Below are positions 34,011-47,105 of a DNA stretch of 64,000 bases, piece by piece; the stretch's first letter is position 1, and each line of letters begins with the position of its first letter. This stretch comes from Camarhynchus parvulus. Its lineage: Eukaryota > Chordata > Aves > Passeriformes > Thraupidae. The notes under the pieces are model-generated. The model worked only from the letters and a program-made list of their open reading frames with translations. It was not told the DNA's origin and ran no database searches. Made by a program: the position numbers and the translations under genes. The DNA lies in assembly GCF_901933205.1 (NCBI RefSeq), contig NC_044585.1:5022001-5086000 (forward strand). The letters run 5' to 3'.

Positions 34011-36239
34011 GAGAGATGGTGTGTCCAAAAGGGAACCCAGAGATGACACCACAACACATCTTGAGGTCTAGGTTCAATGTCTCACCAATATCACACACAG
34101 GGTGCAAATTCTTCCACTGCCTAATGGAAGACCGAGGTCTTGGATTCAGATACTACCTAGCCAGTCAGAATTACAGTAATCACAGCCTTACATTAAAGCT
34201 GTTGACCTCTTCTCTTTTCAGCTGAAGTAGGAAGCTGAATAGAAAGTGTGAATCATCAAGCCTGTCAAATCAATCTCTTTCAGCACCAATGAGTTCACTT
34301 AAAATGTGTCCAGAGGAAAGGCTTGGGATGGAGGTAGAGGCTTTAAAGGAAAAACATTCCACAATTTAAGACAGTGGAATTGAGTTCCTCCCTTTATTTT
34401 TTGGTCACAGTTGCCTTTCAAAGCTGTACTGCAACATAAAATACAGGAATCCTCTGAAGGAAGAAAAACAGGATCCATATTGATAGAATGGGTCCATTTG
34501 CTACCCTTGGCACTGACCTATTGAAGACAACAAACAAAGAAGAAACCACCTTGTCCTCTGCTTAAAGCCCTGGGCTCAGACCCTCTGAAATGGGCAGAGA
34601 CTGCAATAGTTTTTTTCCTGGGGTATTAACCCACCGAAAGTGAGGAAGCAGTTGCTGTACGTACATTCCACTAGAATGTCAGCTTTTCTTGGTTTCCCAA
34701 TTCAGAGAACAATCAAATGTACCATCTGTTTTCTCACACAAATAAGCCCCACACACATCCCTAGGCTGACCTAGAAGAAACTCCTAGGATATTCCCTCTT
34801 CCTAAGCACAGATAGATGCAAAAGTCCAAGAGAAACTCAGCATGATGCCAAAGGGGAGTTCCATGCTTGAAGATGTGGATTATTATTTCTGAGAGAGAAC
34901 TCGGCTTAGTCTCTTGGGCTGCACACTTGGAAACTGGCAGAGGACAGAAATGCTGCAGAGACCCCGCCCAAGGCCCCACAGCTCTACAGACATCCAGCTG
35001 ATGTTCCTTTTGCATGTTATCAGCAGGTCCATTCGTACTCAGCAAGGCACCAGTCCATGCCCAGCTGGAAGCACTTGAGCCATCAGGCCATTGACACTCT
35101 CCTGATTCAGATCCATCAAAGAGATCCCTCCCAGCACACCACTGTGCTATTTCAGTGACATAATCTCAGTTTTAAAATAGATTATGAGAGAGATCTACTC
35201 CAAACTGAGCTCAGTGAACATGGCCCTCTGTGATGTGATCCCCATAATGTGGTTAAGAAGAGGGCATTTGATTAAACAAACTCCATTTGTTGGATCAAGT
35301 TTATAGCTGGATTAAGCCAAATAAAGACCATAGAGGGACAGTCTCAGTGATGCAAACTACATATTCCTGTTCCTTCCTTTCCATCAGCACTAATGATGCT
35401 ACCACTTCTCAACTAACCAGCTCAGCTTTCTGACCTGCAAACAAGCATAGCAAAACTAGAAGAATAAAAAAGAAAGCAAAATGGAGGTATCTCATCTTTC
35501 AGCTGGAGCAATGAGCTGATTCCCTGCCCCTATGTGAGATCACCAGTGTTGACTCAAGGGAAAGCACAAAACCCCACAATAAAAGGAAGGAAAGAAGAGA
35601 ACATAACAGTCTCAGAAGGGCTCACACCAACCAGGCCACTGCATTTTTTCCTAGCTGCCTGGGAGCTGGCCTGGCTATCTCAGCACTGCACTGAAGAGTT
35701 AGAGCCAGAGGGATGAGGAGAACAACCAAGTAATAAGCAGAATTGAAGCTCTGGTGCTAAAGGTACTTTGTGCACCCTGTAGGAGCCATCAACAGCCCTA
35801 ACGTACGTGCCCAAGCAAAGGATCTGATGAACTCTCACAAGCCATGAACTCCTTTGAAGAGGAAAGCTGAAGAAAGAAAGGAAAGCCATGTACATCATCT
35901 TTCTGTACCTGGTACAAGTCTGGCCCAATATATCCTTGACCTATGATGGTTTGCTTTTCTCCCAAGCTTACAGGCTCTCTTAAGGATGCCATATTCAGGA
36001 AGCTGGTGTCTGCAGGGAAGAGGTAGGCATATTTTGATTGTTAGACAGAACTGATAGTTCATGAGCTTGGGATTTGGAACTTAGGTTTTGAAACAAATCA
36101 CTGCAGAGCTTTCACTCACTTTGTGCCTGCCTTAGTAAAAGTGACATGCTGTCAAAGGAGTTTAAAGGCCTCATACATCAGTTCTGGGATTGCATTTTGA
36201 GAGAAAGAAAGAGGCAGAGAACTTTGGATGCCTAAGCCT
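34011..36239. other. Non-coding stretch, no gene recognised
   Basis: Unique sequence with no recognisable exon or transposon. A half REST word (TTCAGCACC) near 34279 lacks its second half. Confidence 0.65.
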
Positions 36240-36530
36240 TTCACCCAAGAATCCGCACATTGTGATAATTTATAAAAAGCTTAAAATTGCCTAGCTATCA
36301 GTACATTAAAAATTAATTTTAGATTGAAACTGTTATCTGAATGCAGTGGCCTGTGAGATATGTATTTGGAACATCCTGCCCAGACAACCTATTAAAGTAC
36401 TTTCTGCAATTATTATTTAATATTGAACATTTTATAGCAGCAGTGCCTTGAGGCCAAACAAGTCATCATTGTATTACACACCAGAAAAATGTAACACAAT
36501 TAAAACAGCTCAAGTTTAAAGTTATTTATG
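36240..36530. promoter_or_regulatory. AT-rich candidate conserved element with GATA sites
   Basis: Unique AT-rich sequence with three WGATAR sites in 76 bases (TGATAA at 36263-36268, minus TGATAG at 36295-36300, minus AGATAA at 36333-36338). It also has palindrome AAAATTAATTTT at 36309-36320 and many ATTA/TTATTTA words. It is not simple repeat. The texture is that of a conserved enhancer, but no alignment was possible. Confidence 0.4.
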
Positions 36531-37369
36531 CATTGTTTGGTACAGCACTGCAAGGCCCATTATGGTGCATTTTTAGGAAGAACTGGGGACATGAACATCT
36601 TGTGATTTCTAATAAAAATAATTTCACTTTGGGTGGAGTGAAAAGCATTGTCCCATGTACCAACCTCCTCCTTCACCAGCACACCCTCACAGCCAGGTCA
36701 TCTCCTTGCAGGGGCCCTGCTTCCAGCACAGCACAGCTTAATTAGACTTTCCCTGCCCATTTTTGAGAGTAAAATCTTAGAAGGAAGATAGCATGCAGGT
36801 ACAATTCAATCTGAACTGGTGGTCCTAGCCCAAATTTCTGAACATATGTCTTACTGACACCTGATGCATGCAAAGTTCTACCTCTAGAAGTCTGACTGGA
36901 TATTCATAAGAAACAACACCACATAGTCCCCACTGCTCATCCTGGCCTTGCATGTACAAAGCAGTCTGTCTTCAATTTCAGGGTAATGAGCCTGATCTCT
37001 TCCTTAGCTGTCATTTTGTTCCACCAAAATTTCCATTGGATAGCCCTGGATTTGGAAAAGCTGAATCTTTGAAATAAAGAATGGAGACGCAATGGCAGAA
37101 AGCAGAGAAGGTATGAAGAGGACTAAAGGATCGTTAGCAATTCTCTCAATTAATTAAACAAAGCTAAGGAGGAAGAAGAACAGAGGCCTTCAGGCAGCTC
37201 TTGGCTGGGCTGGAGGCAGGGGGGTGCTATTCCCCAAGGCCTTTTGTGGGTTACCACAAAGAGAGTTCACAGATCCTCCACTCACTTACTTAAATATTTG
37301 ATATGAAATTAAAGCCCTGTTCCAACTTGTATGACCACTGTCTCCCTGGCTCTCCCCCGCTCCTATTCC
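36531..37369. other. Non-coding stretch, no gene recognised
   Basis: Ordinary unique sequence leading up to the GC-richer block at 37370. No feature recognised. Confidence 0.6.
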
Positions 37370-37660
37370 CAGCAGACCCCTCCATCCTTCATATGCCTGT
37401 CCTCAGTCCAAGACATGAGCACAATTAGCACCAGCCCACTGGCGCCAATTAGCAGCCAATAGTGTCTATATTGTGGCAGGGGGGGCTGAGGCAGCGGGTG
37501 CAGTGTCTCCAGCCTGCCTTCACACTCAATTACATTAAGTGGAGTCTCCTGGCTGGGCCTGGCTGGACAGTTGGTGCAGTAATTGTGTCCTCTGGCTGCA
37601 GGCGATCTCCTGCAGGCTCTTCCTACCCCACTATTGCTCCCTGCATTGTCCACTTACATC
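37370..37660. promoter_or_regulatory. Candidate conserved non-coding element
   Basis: A unique block with CACAATTAGCACC, GGCGCCAATTAGCAGCCAAT, a CAATAG...CTATATTG near-inverted pair and an NKX2-type TTAAGTG at 37535-37541 next to CAATTACA. AATTAG occurs twice within 30 bases. The sequence has few CpGs but high motif density. The regulatory role is inferred. Confidence 0.4.
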
Positions 37661-39239
37661 ATCACAGTCTTCCTCCGAGGGAAAAGGGGCAGGGCAGCAC
37701 CCAGGAGCAGAGGGGGCTGAGCAGGAGAGAGACCCTAAAGTCTTTGAAAGTTTGAGAGCGTGAAACTCTGGGGCTTTGACCTCTCCGGGGCTCAGCTGTG
37801 CCTGTTCCCAGTGACTGTCACAGCTCCAGGGAATGCCCTCACTGGATCCCGCCCCTTGGCATCTCACAGGAGAGCCCAGTGTCTTTGTGAGGAATGGAAC
37901 ACTAATAACGTGGGTTTAGGTCAGAACCAAACCTGACCAGGAAACGAGCTGGTGGATTCTCATCCCAGCTCTTGGCCAATGGCAAATGCTGGGGAACGAG
38001 CAGGATAATTGGCAGAGCTGACTGTGTGTACCACTGGAGCACTGCGCACCTCTACTGTAATGGTCTGACTTTGCAGGTATCTGATAAAACCAAAATTCCA
38101 TCATTTTCAATACAAAACTAAAATTTAAAAAAAGAGTTTTATATGTGTTCCCAGTTAATTTAGAATTCCCTTGTTAAATGTTTGAGCTTTTGTACATGGT
38201 TTCATAACACTGCTCCCAGGGTTGCAACAGGACATACTTTGATGGAATACTCTGCTTTCATTTTATTTTTAAACACATGAAGGACAACTGCTACTTAGCA
38301 CCAACATAAATATTTGTCCTTCTTGTGTAGATTCCAGTGTCTTCCTGTTTTTTAACAGCCCAGTGAAACTCTGAACAGGAATAATTTCTACTTTAACACC
38401 TGTTTTAACATGAGTTGAATGATGTTCTGGAGCTGCTGATCTCCTCTTACTGCCTGCAGCAGAGCTGTGGTATAGGAGCATGAGAAAACTGGGCCAAAAT
38501 GAGATCAGTCACACCCTTGATGGGACACTGTGTGGCACAGTTATTCCAAGTACTACTACTGAGATGCAATTTAAAAACAGACATAGAAAATACATAAGAA
38601 CTTTTAAATGTGATAGCTGACACTACAAAAGGGAAGAAGCAATCTTCCAAAGTAAGATTTTTCATAGAGTTTAAAGCAATATCAGAACATGTAAAATGGC
38701 CAGTAATAAAATCAGTTATTGGGAAAGGTTAATAACACCCTCAATCTGCGAGCAGGACCCTTTGGTGCTTCAACAGTAATTCTGTTGCGAAGAATGGATA
38801 AAAGAATAGAGGGTGGCAGTGAGAATGAATCATCTTCAAAAGATATAAACCCATAGTTTTATTGCTGCAGCTAATGAAGTGCTACACATTCCTGGACAAA
38901 TCAGCTGCTGGCTTCTATCCTTAAGTCATAGGTGTGAGCTGCTGTCTCAGCTGGTCACTCAGTAGCTGATGTTCATAGTTTGTGCAGTACATAAAAAGGA
39001 TTCTCTTTTGCTTTCTGTCAAGACTGAGGATTTTTCTGGAGATGCTGACACAAAGGAACCCTCCAAGAGTCAGATTAAAAATATTATATGTCAGAAATAC
39101 TTTCTGCCCCTCTTTTCCCTTAACTTCTCTAGACCCAAGACTCCTCTTACAGGCAATGTCCTATCCTTCATCACTTCAGGCTTCTCAAGCTGTTCTGTGA
39201 AAAGAACTCTCTACCTGCTGATGCTTTTTTCCATATTCC

Positions 39240-39515
39240 TTTAGCTCTTTTTCTTTTGGTCCATTTCCAATGTGCTCTCAGTATCTCTCATCTCAGGTCA
39301 CTTCTACCTATTTCTTCATTTCTTCCCTGCTCTATCCAGACATCCTTATTTTCCCTCTTTTGCCATGTGTTCTACTTTCTCTATTCCTTCTTTAGCTCTT
39401 TCCCTTCTTCCCTTCTTCAATTACACCCTTTCCTTTCATATTCCTTCTTCCTCATCTTCATTCCTATTCCCCAATTCCTTCACTTCTGTCTTCCACCTCT
39501 CGCACTTGCTCATTG
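39240..39515 (+). repeat. Pyrimidine-rich segment
   Basis: About 275 bases with strong C+T bias on plus (runs such as CTTTCCCTTCTTCCCTTCTTC). It explains the Phe/Ser/Leu-rich open frames there, up to 136 codons. Such tracts can adopt triplex DNA. No gene is supported. Confidence 0.7.
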
Positions 39516-40250
39516 TTCAGGATTGGGTTGTGAAGATTCCTGGCTCTTTGTTGTGCTCAGGAAACATTTACTGACATCGGAAACATCCTCATTAGCTCTG
39601 GACAGGTGGGAACCATCTTTGTTTCCTGCAGGCACCATCTCCTGTCTGCTCCCTAAGCCTCAGTGACAGCTGCTCGGCTCTGACGTGGAGACATCTTCTC
39701 TTCTCCACCAGTTACTGGGGCCCCAGCTCAAACCCTCCAGGTGCTAAGGATGAAGAGGTTGATGGGCAAAGATGACCCCAATTAAATTCAGTTAAAACTC
39801 TTTCCTCTCCTTCGGACTTTGCAGAGATTGGAAGGTCAGGCTCAAGGGCTAAACATTACCAAGGTCTCCCAGCTGAGTCTTGTGGAAGGACAGAAGTGGA
39901 GCAATTAACAGTGAGAGAAATAAACAAAGGAAGAGAATCAACTAAAGATTCAAATTTCTGCCCTCAAATAAGCAATAGAAAATGTCCATTTTTAACCTTA
40001 ATCTCACTGTGTTGATAACAGATCAATGAAAACAAACTGCTGCAGAACAGGATCTGGTTCTGTTGTTCTTTATCATATCCTAGGTAGAAAAACTGCAAGA
40101 AAGTCAGTTCATTTTAGCAATCCAAACTGACACCAGAATTAGGCAGGTTAGCTCTTTGCAAGGCACTTTTTGTTCCATGGTGCATGTGTTCCCTGTGTGT
40201 TCCCTGAAAAGGCATTGGGAAGTACTTGCTAAGATCCACCAAGTGGTTAT

Positions 40251-40294
40251 TTCTTATATAAGACAATTACAATTTCTTATAAGACAATTACAAT
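40251..40294. repeat. Short tandem duplication
   Basis: TTCTTATATAAGACAATTAC followed by AAT (40251-40273) is repeated as TTCTTATAAGACAATTAC plus AAT (40274-40294), with the second copy two bases shorter. It duplicates an ACAATTA homeodomain/SOX-type word. It is a local slippage event. Confidence 0.9.
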
Positions 40295-43200
40295 TCACTA
40301 TAGAAAATCTAATTCCAAAAGCAAAATCTTTCCCTCCAAGAGCTTCTCACAAGCCCTTGGTATCAGATTTGCCCAATGCCATCTCCAACCTCATCTGCAA
40401 CATCCCTGGAGGTAACATGGGATACAATTCACTGCTGAGAGGTAGCTGATTCATCCCATGGAAATTTTTTTCAGAAACAAGTCATATATTTGATCAAAGG
40501 ATATACTGATCTGGAGGTGTTCCTGAAACAGAGCTTGCTTCAAAATCTGTATGGGCAAAATGTGTTTTTGCTGGTTTCACCTAATTTAGGATCACACCTA
40601 TGGATTATGGAAAGATGGCAGAATTAAAACCCCACCACCCCCTGCCCTTTCAGCCTTCACATAAGTACAGCAGCACTATTCCATATTGAAAAATTACTTA
40701 AGTTCCCCTCATCAAGCTCCTGCTGTCCCGCCCCCCTATGAAACAGGGCAGCAATTTCCCTTGTGAAGCAGGACCCACAGGGAAGGTTACCTTTATCCTA
40801 AATGCACTGCAAAGATATCTCAGACACATCTTGTCAGCACTTAAACATCCGTGACAGGCTTCCCACAACATTTTCCAGGTGAGCACCCTGGCTCTTTCTC
40901 CCATGTCCCAGGCTCATCATTCAGCACTCAGACACGGTGGGAGCAGCCTGTTGACATGGTTTCTCTCACTTTTCCTGCCCCCTGCAGCTGACCTCCCGTA
41001 TCCCCAGCTAGATCAACTCCAGGAGACTGTACTTATGGCTGGGTCACTGCATGGTGTTAAAAGCCTTTCTCTTCTCTCAGCAACCAAAGTTAGAAGGTGG
41101 CAGGTAGGAGAGAAAACACTTCAAGTTGACTTTCCTTCAGGAGACGTTTCCTGTCAGATGGGAAAGGCTCCCAGGCACAGGCAAGGGTCTTGAAGGGTTT
41201 GCAGAATGGCATATTCACACCTTTGGAGATTTAACAACTAGACCAGATTTTCTTCCCTCTCTTGGCTGCAGCCAAAGCAAGGAGAAGTGATCATATATGG
41301 CACGTTCCCTAGTCAGGGAACTTTTCTTTACTGCTGCTTATGAAAACTCAAAAAAGCACCTTTGAAGGGAGATATTTAAGTTCCAGGATGTTCTCTCAAA
41401 GTGAAATCTTCTGTTTGCCATGCCAGTAGAATACACCATCAGTCTGAAAGGGTTGCAGATTTGATTTTGCCACATAGCATTCCAAGTTTGTATCCAAGTT
41501 GAGCTTAATAAATAGCCACTGAATTTCTGACAAAGAATCTGACAAAACACACAATACAAACTAAACACTCCCATATATGTCTGTGCAAAACTGGTAAGAC
41601 AGACATAAATGTAATGTTTCACTTCATGCTTTTCCTAAAGGTGTTCTCCAAGGCAGATTTTAGTCCTATTTCCTTTATGTCAGCAAGAACAACACCCTTC
41701 TATTGTACTCTATATGAAATAAATGCAATAGCACCAATCAGAAGTGATCATCTGAAGAGAACAAGCCTTGCTCCCTTGCAGAGAATGAAGACTCAACCCT
41801 TCTCCTGCAGTTTCCATCTTAGTTGAATGGTATTGTACAATAACTGATCTGCCCATCAACAAAATCAAAAGACTGTGCTTCAAACAGTAAAGAATTGAGC
41901 AGAGTGAGTCAAATTTTAATTTAGAAATTAGTGTTCTATGTTTTCTCAGAGAACCCTCCTCTTTCAAACCCAATCCAATGAAGCAGAATACAATGCACAC
42001 TGTAGAACTGATCCTCCCCTGCATCACCAGCTTCCTGGGCTCAAATTCCAGCCAGGATGTTGGAGTATTCTTCCACAAAAGATTGACTGAAAATACCTTC
42101 ACAGTCTGGAATAATTTAGGATCTGGATTCTGCCAAGGAGCACATCTATATTTTTTTCCTCCATCACATCATTTTTCCTCTAGCCACTGCAGGTAGAGGC
42201 ATTTCCCTTCATAAAGCGGATCAGTAGCTGATCCTCACATGAGTTGAAACTCAGAGCTTTGCCAAGCTATACTACAATTTCTGATCACATAAGCCCCCAT
42301 CAGGACTCAAGGCCAAGGAACTTCTGCACTCGCAGTGTTCTGTCAGCCACCTCTCACCATGATGCTTGTTCTCCATGCAAAATGCTGGTTTTTAACCATG
42401 GAAAAATCCGCACTCGAGTGGGCTCCCTCTTCCCAGAAGGGATAATCAAACAACACTTCTATGAAAGCCATCTCCTTACATGTGGCTTCCTTCCTGCCCA
42501 GAACGTGGTTGGGACACTTCCTCCAGCCCACAATCTCAGAGCTCTAGGGCACGAGCCATAAAGTGTACTGGCAAGTGAGCAACACTGCAAACACAGGAGT
42601 GTGTGAGCATCCAGCATGGCAGATCCTTAGTGGCTTGGCATAAACAGGGAAGGTAAGAAATCCCATCCTTTCAGCAGTCAGACCGATTTCTCAAGTGGCT
42701 TTTTTAAATAGGTCATGTGCCTCATTCAGCAGCTCCAGCTGATGCTTCCAAAAGAAACCCATTAACAGACTCCCCTATGTGTTCCTTATTGTTTGTACAG
42801 CCTTAATGGCCCCATCTGGCATCATCTTAAAGCCTCCTGGTCAGAAGCAGAGAGCAGCTTCTGGTTACAGCAGTGTGAGAAATTGTGCTTTGCAGCCCCT
42901 TTCTCTACTCACAAGATCTAACTTTGATGATAGATAAATGTTTGGAACCAGGCAAGGGTGGTAAGGTGTGGGACAACCTGAAACCTGAGTGACACCACAG
43001 TGGAGAACTTCAGTTCTTTTCCTCTTCCTTTACACTATGGCACGCCAGGTACCTGCACACCAGGTGCCTCCTCATCCTTTGTGGTACCAAACAGTCTGTG
43101 GTACCTCTAAGAGACTCATTCCATGGAAAGAGAAGAGGGTACCAAAGCATATCTCCAGTGATGAGTGATTAAGGAGCGAGCCTCTGGCGCCCCAGACCCA

Positions 43201-43954
43201 CACTGGCTGAACAGGTTCCAATACAGAGGTATTACAACACATACTGCCTCTCAGAAAAGCCTGAACGTCTGTCACCCAGTTAATTTTGTTGCCAAAGGTG
43301 TGACACAATGATTGGGTTGCTCTGGACAACTCCCAGCTAATGCAGTAAAGAACAGCAGGACAGGCTGCAGCACACCTGAGAGCAGCAGAGTCCCTGAGTG
43401 GCACCTGTTGGTTTGCTCTGGTGACCAGGTATGACTGATTGATGGATGGTTTTATCTGTCTGCATGGACATTCTGACATGGGACACGTCTCTCCACTTGG
43501 GAGGTCCCTGGATGGCTCTGGGCTGCCAGATAAACACAGCTTATCAATAACAGATGCTGGTTGGATACTCTTCAGAAGGTCATATCCTCTCCAGGCTTGG
43601 CTTAGCTTCTGCTCTTATGGGAGCTCAGCACATCTTTTTGAGGTAAGCCTTAGCCTAGCCAAGCATTTAAAAGCACACGTGCCCTACTGTCCATATGCAT
43701 GAATTCCCTTGGAAAGCCTTATCCTATAGGCACCTTCTGGAACCAGACTCCCTGCATGAAGAGGTTTCCAGTGTGCTTCTGGGAGGAGCAGCCAGACGAG
43801 CTGGGTTAGCACGGGAGCAAGAGCCAAGGCAGGAAGCTGACAGTTTGTTCTCTACCCTCTCCCCTTTCTTCTCAAACACAGTGTTGCTGAGAGCCAGCTG
43901 AAAGGCCAGAGACAGTCTGCAGTCGGCTGGTCTTTACCAAACAAAAGTTTACTT

Positions 43955-44560
43955 TCATCCACTGTGCCACAGCCGCTGGAGTCACTTCCTCCTTCCTCCA
44001 GCCTTTTTTCGAGGCGAGAAAACAGTCGGCTCTTTCAGCACGTTAAGAAAGCCATTACAATCAATTTAGGCAGTGCACAGACAGACTCCGTGTCTACTGT
44101 ATTCTGTTACCACAGGCCGGGGGAGCGGGGGGAGCGGACCCACTGCCCAGCTCCCCTCGCACTCTGCTCCGTAATGGAAAGGATGCCGGCGCCGGCAGCT
44201 ATTGGGATCTCGCTAACAAATGAAGCTGTCATCAAACACCTCTTGGGGGAAGCGCTGGGCAGCGGGGGGTGCGTTCTTGCGCTGGAGCTGCCTCCACCGC
44301 ACTGGTCCGGCCGCTAATTGCTCAGCATGGAGAGCGCACACTTAAAGCGCTATCGGCCTCGTCAATAATGGGGTATTAGGTGCCTCCTGGTTAGCGTGGC
44401 ATTGATCTGTTCCAGCTTTCCCCTGTTGTTGTTGTGTTGGGGTTTGAGGGTTTTTTTTCTTTTCCTCTGTAAGTGTTTTCTGAGCCTGTGTTTAGCGTGA
44501 GTGCTGCTTAAGTGCTAATTGTTACACCACAGATTGATTGGCGACAAGATGGCTTGCCAA
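43955..44560. promoter_or_regulatory. CpG-rich candidate conserved element
   Basis: Unique sequence with 21 CpGs between 44118 and 44396, far denser than the flanks. It includes palindrome TGCCGGCGCCGGCA at 44184-44197, CTAATTG at 44314-44320, NKX2-type words at 44339-44345 (minus) and 44508-44514, CATTACAATCAATTT near 44055, and AGATTGATTGGCG near 44531. It looks like a strong developmental enhancer or an unannotated promoter CpG island. No start codon with a family match follows, and no splice donor can be assigned. Confidence 0.5.
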
Positions 44561-45310
44561 GTTTCTTCTCCCATCTCCCCGGGTGGGGTATGGAGGAAGG
44601 ACAGAGGGTGGGGGCTGAGAAGTGGGGAGAGAGGGAATCCTTTTGCACTCACTGACTTCCTCTCTCACTGTCTCTCTGAACTGGAAACTTTTGGCCTTTC
44701 CAAGCTCCTCCTGCCAGTTTCCATTCCTGTTTTGATGCTCTCTTCCCTGCTACAGAAACTGTACATCTTCCACTCCTGGGAATGCCCCTGTTACAGTGTC
44801 CTTTGGCCTACATGACTTGGTGGATAAGATGAGTGCTGCAATGACAGAAGAGGATCTTGGCCTTTTCTCTAAGAGAAAAACAAACAAACAAACAAAACAA
44901 AACAAAAAACCACACACACAAAAACTTGAAAGGGTTCCATGCCTCCAGATACTCCCTTTCTCCATCACATTCATGCTTCCAAAAACCTGTACTGCTGAGG
45001 CCAATGATGAGAGAACTGCATAATAAATGACACAGTAATACCACAACTCTCTAGAATTCTGAAACATCTGGGCAGGTGCCAGAGGAAGGATTTGAAACCC
45101 TCCCAGAGAATTTGGATGAAAGCTCTGAAACACAGAAATACTGGCTTCAAGACCTGCACTATCCTGGCTAACTTGAAATGTAAGGAATGTTCCACCTAAG
45201 GTTAAAGTAGGTGAAACTTAAAAAACCTTTTCTTCCAAGAGGTTCAACTGTTGCTCAGCTGAAGAAGTTCATTAGCCAACGTTTTTTATGATTTCAACTC
45301 ATTTTCCATT
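44561..45310. other. Non-coding stretch with a (CAAA)n
   Basis: G-rich patches at 44581-44635 do not meet the four-tract quadruplex rule. A (CAAA)n-type simple repeat occupies 44875-44920. No gene recognised. Confidence 0.65.
44875..44920 (+). repeat. (CAAA)n/(CAAAA)n simple repeat, ending in CA
   Basis: Units of CAAA and CAAAA run from 44881 and end in a short CACACACACA. Minus-strand frames across it give Phe/Val/Cys-rich peptides of no meaning. Confidence 0.85.
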
Positions 45311-45372
45311 GAATCACAGAATATTCTGAGCTGGAAGGGACCCACAAGGATCATCCAGTCCAACTCCAACAT
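45311..45372 (-). mobile_element. CR1 LINE 3' tail fragment
   Basis: On plus: 'gaatcacagaatattctgag', 'ctggaagggacccacaagga', 'tcatccagtccaactcc'. This is the CR1 3' end reversed, with the terminal octamer-like 'gaatcacagaat' at the left. Only about 60 bases remain. It is the clearest match to the songbird-type CR1 tail in the window. Confidence 0.92.
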
Positions 45373-46479
45373 ACTCAGTATGCAGAACTGCCATTTGTTC
45401 TGATTCCTCCAGCACAGCAAGCAACTCACAATAATCATTTTGATTGCTACCAGTGCCACTGGTCAAGCCATTGGGGAAGCAGCTTTGTAACAGAGAAGCA
45501 AGCTGGGAACTGAAAAAACTGGCAATGGAAAGTAGTATTTGAACTTTGATGTTGCCAGTTACATGAAACTTTGAATGTAAAGTTCTGCACTCCTGATACA
45601 TCAATTTGTGGTGACTGAGCTAAATAGAATTGGATTTTCTCATATTATAAAAAGTTCCAACAGAAGACAGCCTTAAACTTTGTTTTCTAATTAACATTCA
45701 CACTAATAGCTCTTATGTACTTGAACATGACCAAAAAGCAAAGGAAAGCCACATACAATTGAGTTGCAATTTGCTTTTCAATTCAAGCAAATACGCACAG
45801 GCATTTTTCTCACTGATGCCTCAGATCTGTTAAAAACACTGAGGTCTGGCAGTGTCTCCCCAGCCCTGGAAAGGCTGCAAGAAACAGCTTTAACATTATC
45901 AGCAGCAGATTGTTGGTGACCATTCACTTCCCTCAGGAGGTTCAGGACAACCAGGACTATACTACCCCATCTCTCTAGGAAAAGCAAAGCACACCCCTCA
46001 GAAAGCAAACCACAGCAGAGGGAGAAAAACAGTCCTTACTAAGTTTATCCCCAACAGCAAATGAAACTCCTCTAGCTCTGGCTGCCCAATGGGCAACACA
46101 ATAAAATCAGAATCAAGGAACATTCTTTAAAAAAATCAAATAACTGGATGTCAAAGACGTACAGGTAGAGGAGAACGAGAAACACAGTAAAACAAGCAAC
46201 TGAGGAAGCAGAAAAATGAGACTTCCTGGGTTCATGTCAGGTAGGGTGCTTTGTATCCTGTTCCTAGTGGATGGTATGACAGAAAGTTAACATAGTGATG
46301 CTGGTAAGGTCTATACAAAAAAAACTATACAAGAATAATAGTCATTGCTTAATTCTAGTCTGATTGTCAAAGATACCAAGCACCTGAGGTTCTGCTTTTC
46401 TGTGGGTCTTCAGTACCTTTGAAAATAGGTCATAAACATTAATTGAACAAAAATCTAAGACAAGCTTTGACTGGCAGAC

Positions 46480-46503
46480 GACGGTCAGAGAGGACGGTCA
46501 GAG
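46480..46503. repeat. Short direct repeat
   Basis: GACGGTCAGAG occurs twice with two bases between copies. The CpG in each copy is conserved. It is a small slippage duplication. Confidence 0.85.
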
Positions 46504-46748
46504 GGATGAGGATGAGAACCTTCTTAGCAAGGTTTTCTGTCCTTAACTCTCAGTTACAGTAGCAAATCTGACCTCATTTGGTTACTAAACCCAAGGACAA
46601 ATTCCAGCCAAACTTTTCCATTCCCATTTGTAAACAGTTAACTTGTACTCCCAAAAAGCATTTGCTCCGAGCTTTGCAAGTCACAGTCAGCAACATCATG
46701 ACAGAAGAGACCAGAATGTACAGTGGATAAATGAGAATTTAATCACAT

Positions 46749-46762
46749 ACACACACACACAC
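46749..46762 (+). repeat. (AC)7 microsatellite
   Basis: Seven AC units between ACAT and AAAATAG. Short dinucleotide tract. Confidence 0.9.
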
Positions 46763-47070
46763 AAAATAGAGAAAAAAAACACCCAAATGCACACACTGAG
46801 AAGAAAAGACAGCCATGCTAATAGAGCACATACATGGAAAACTGTTTTCTGAGCTACTCTTTTCCAAAAACCACAGAACAAATTGCTGAGGCTTTTCCCC
46901 ACTGCACAAAGTGCCTTTTAGCATCCCAGGTTTTCTCCTGAGGGATAGGAGAAAAAGGGAAAGACAACTGGCGTCGAGCTGCATATTGTCTGAAGATGCT
47001 GTCAAGAACATCATAAGGAAAGAGCTGTGTCTGAGGTCATCGGATTAGAGGAGAAACAAGGAACGGAGCA

Positions 47071-47097
47071 GGGGCTGGGGATGGAAAGGGAAGGGGG
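47071..47097 (+). promoter_or_regulatory. G-quadruplex motif
   Basis: G-tracts at 47071-47074, 47077-47080, 47088-47090 and 47093-47097 with loops of 2, 7 and 2 bases satisfy the G3+N1-7 rule. It sits nine bases before the DR3 element. Confidence 0.6.
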
Positions 47098-47105
47098 AGG
47101 CACAG

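Larger units (their letters stand above)
37661..43954. other. Non-coding stretch, no gene recognised
   Basis: Six kilobases of unique sequence. It holds a pyrimidine-rich segment at 39240-39515 and a small tandem duplication at 40251-40294, listed separately. T-box-type words (AGGTGTGA or TCACACCT) near 40591, 41214 and 43297 occur at about the chance rate. No exon or RNA gene recognised. Confidence 0.6.
45373..47070. other. Non-coding stretch, no gene recognised
   Basis: Unique sequence. It includes a 13-base-period pair GACGGTCAGAG at 46480-46490 and 46493-46503 and an (AC)7 at 46749-46762. No exon or RNA gene recognised. Confidence 0.65.

Noticed and set aside
34279..34295. REST (NRSF) site
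   Set aside because: Left half TTCAGCACC is present but the right half is missing at every allowed spacing.
36080..36145. Possible MIR fragment near tcactttgtgcctgcctta
   Set aside because: Too short and too diverged to separate from chance.
39256..39666. Phe/Ser/Leu-rich plus-strand frames resembling membrane proteins
   Set aside because: Explained by the pyrimidine-rich segment at 39240-39515.
44581..44635. G-quadruplex in the G-rich patch
   Set aside because: Loops between tract pairs exceed seven bases, so the four-tract rule is not met.
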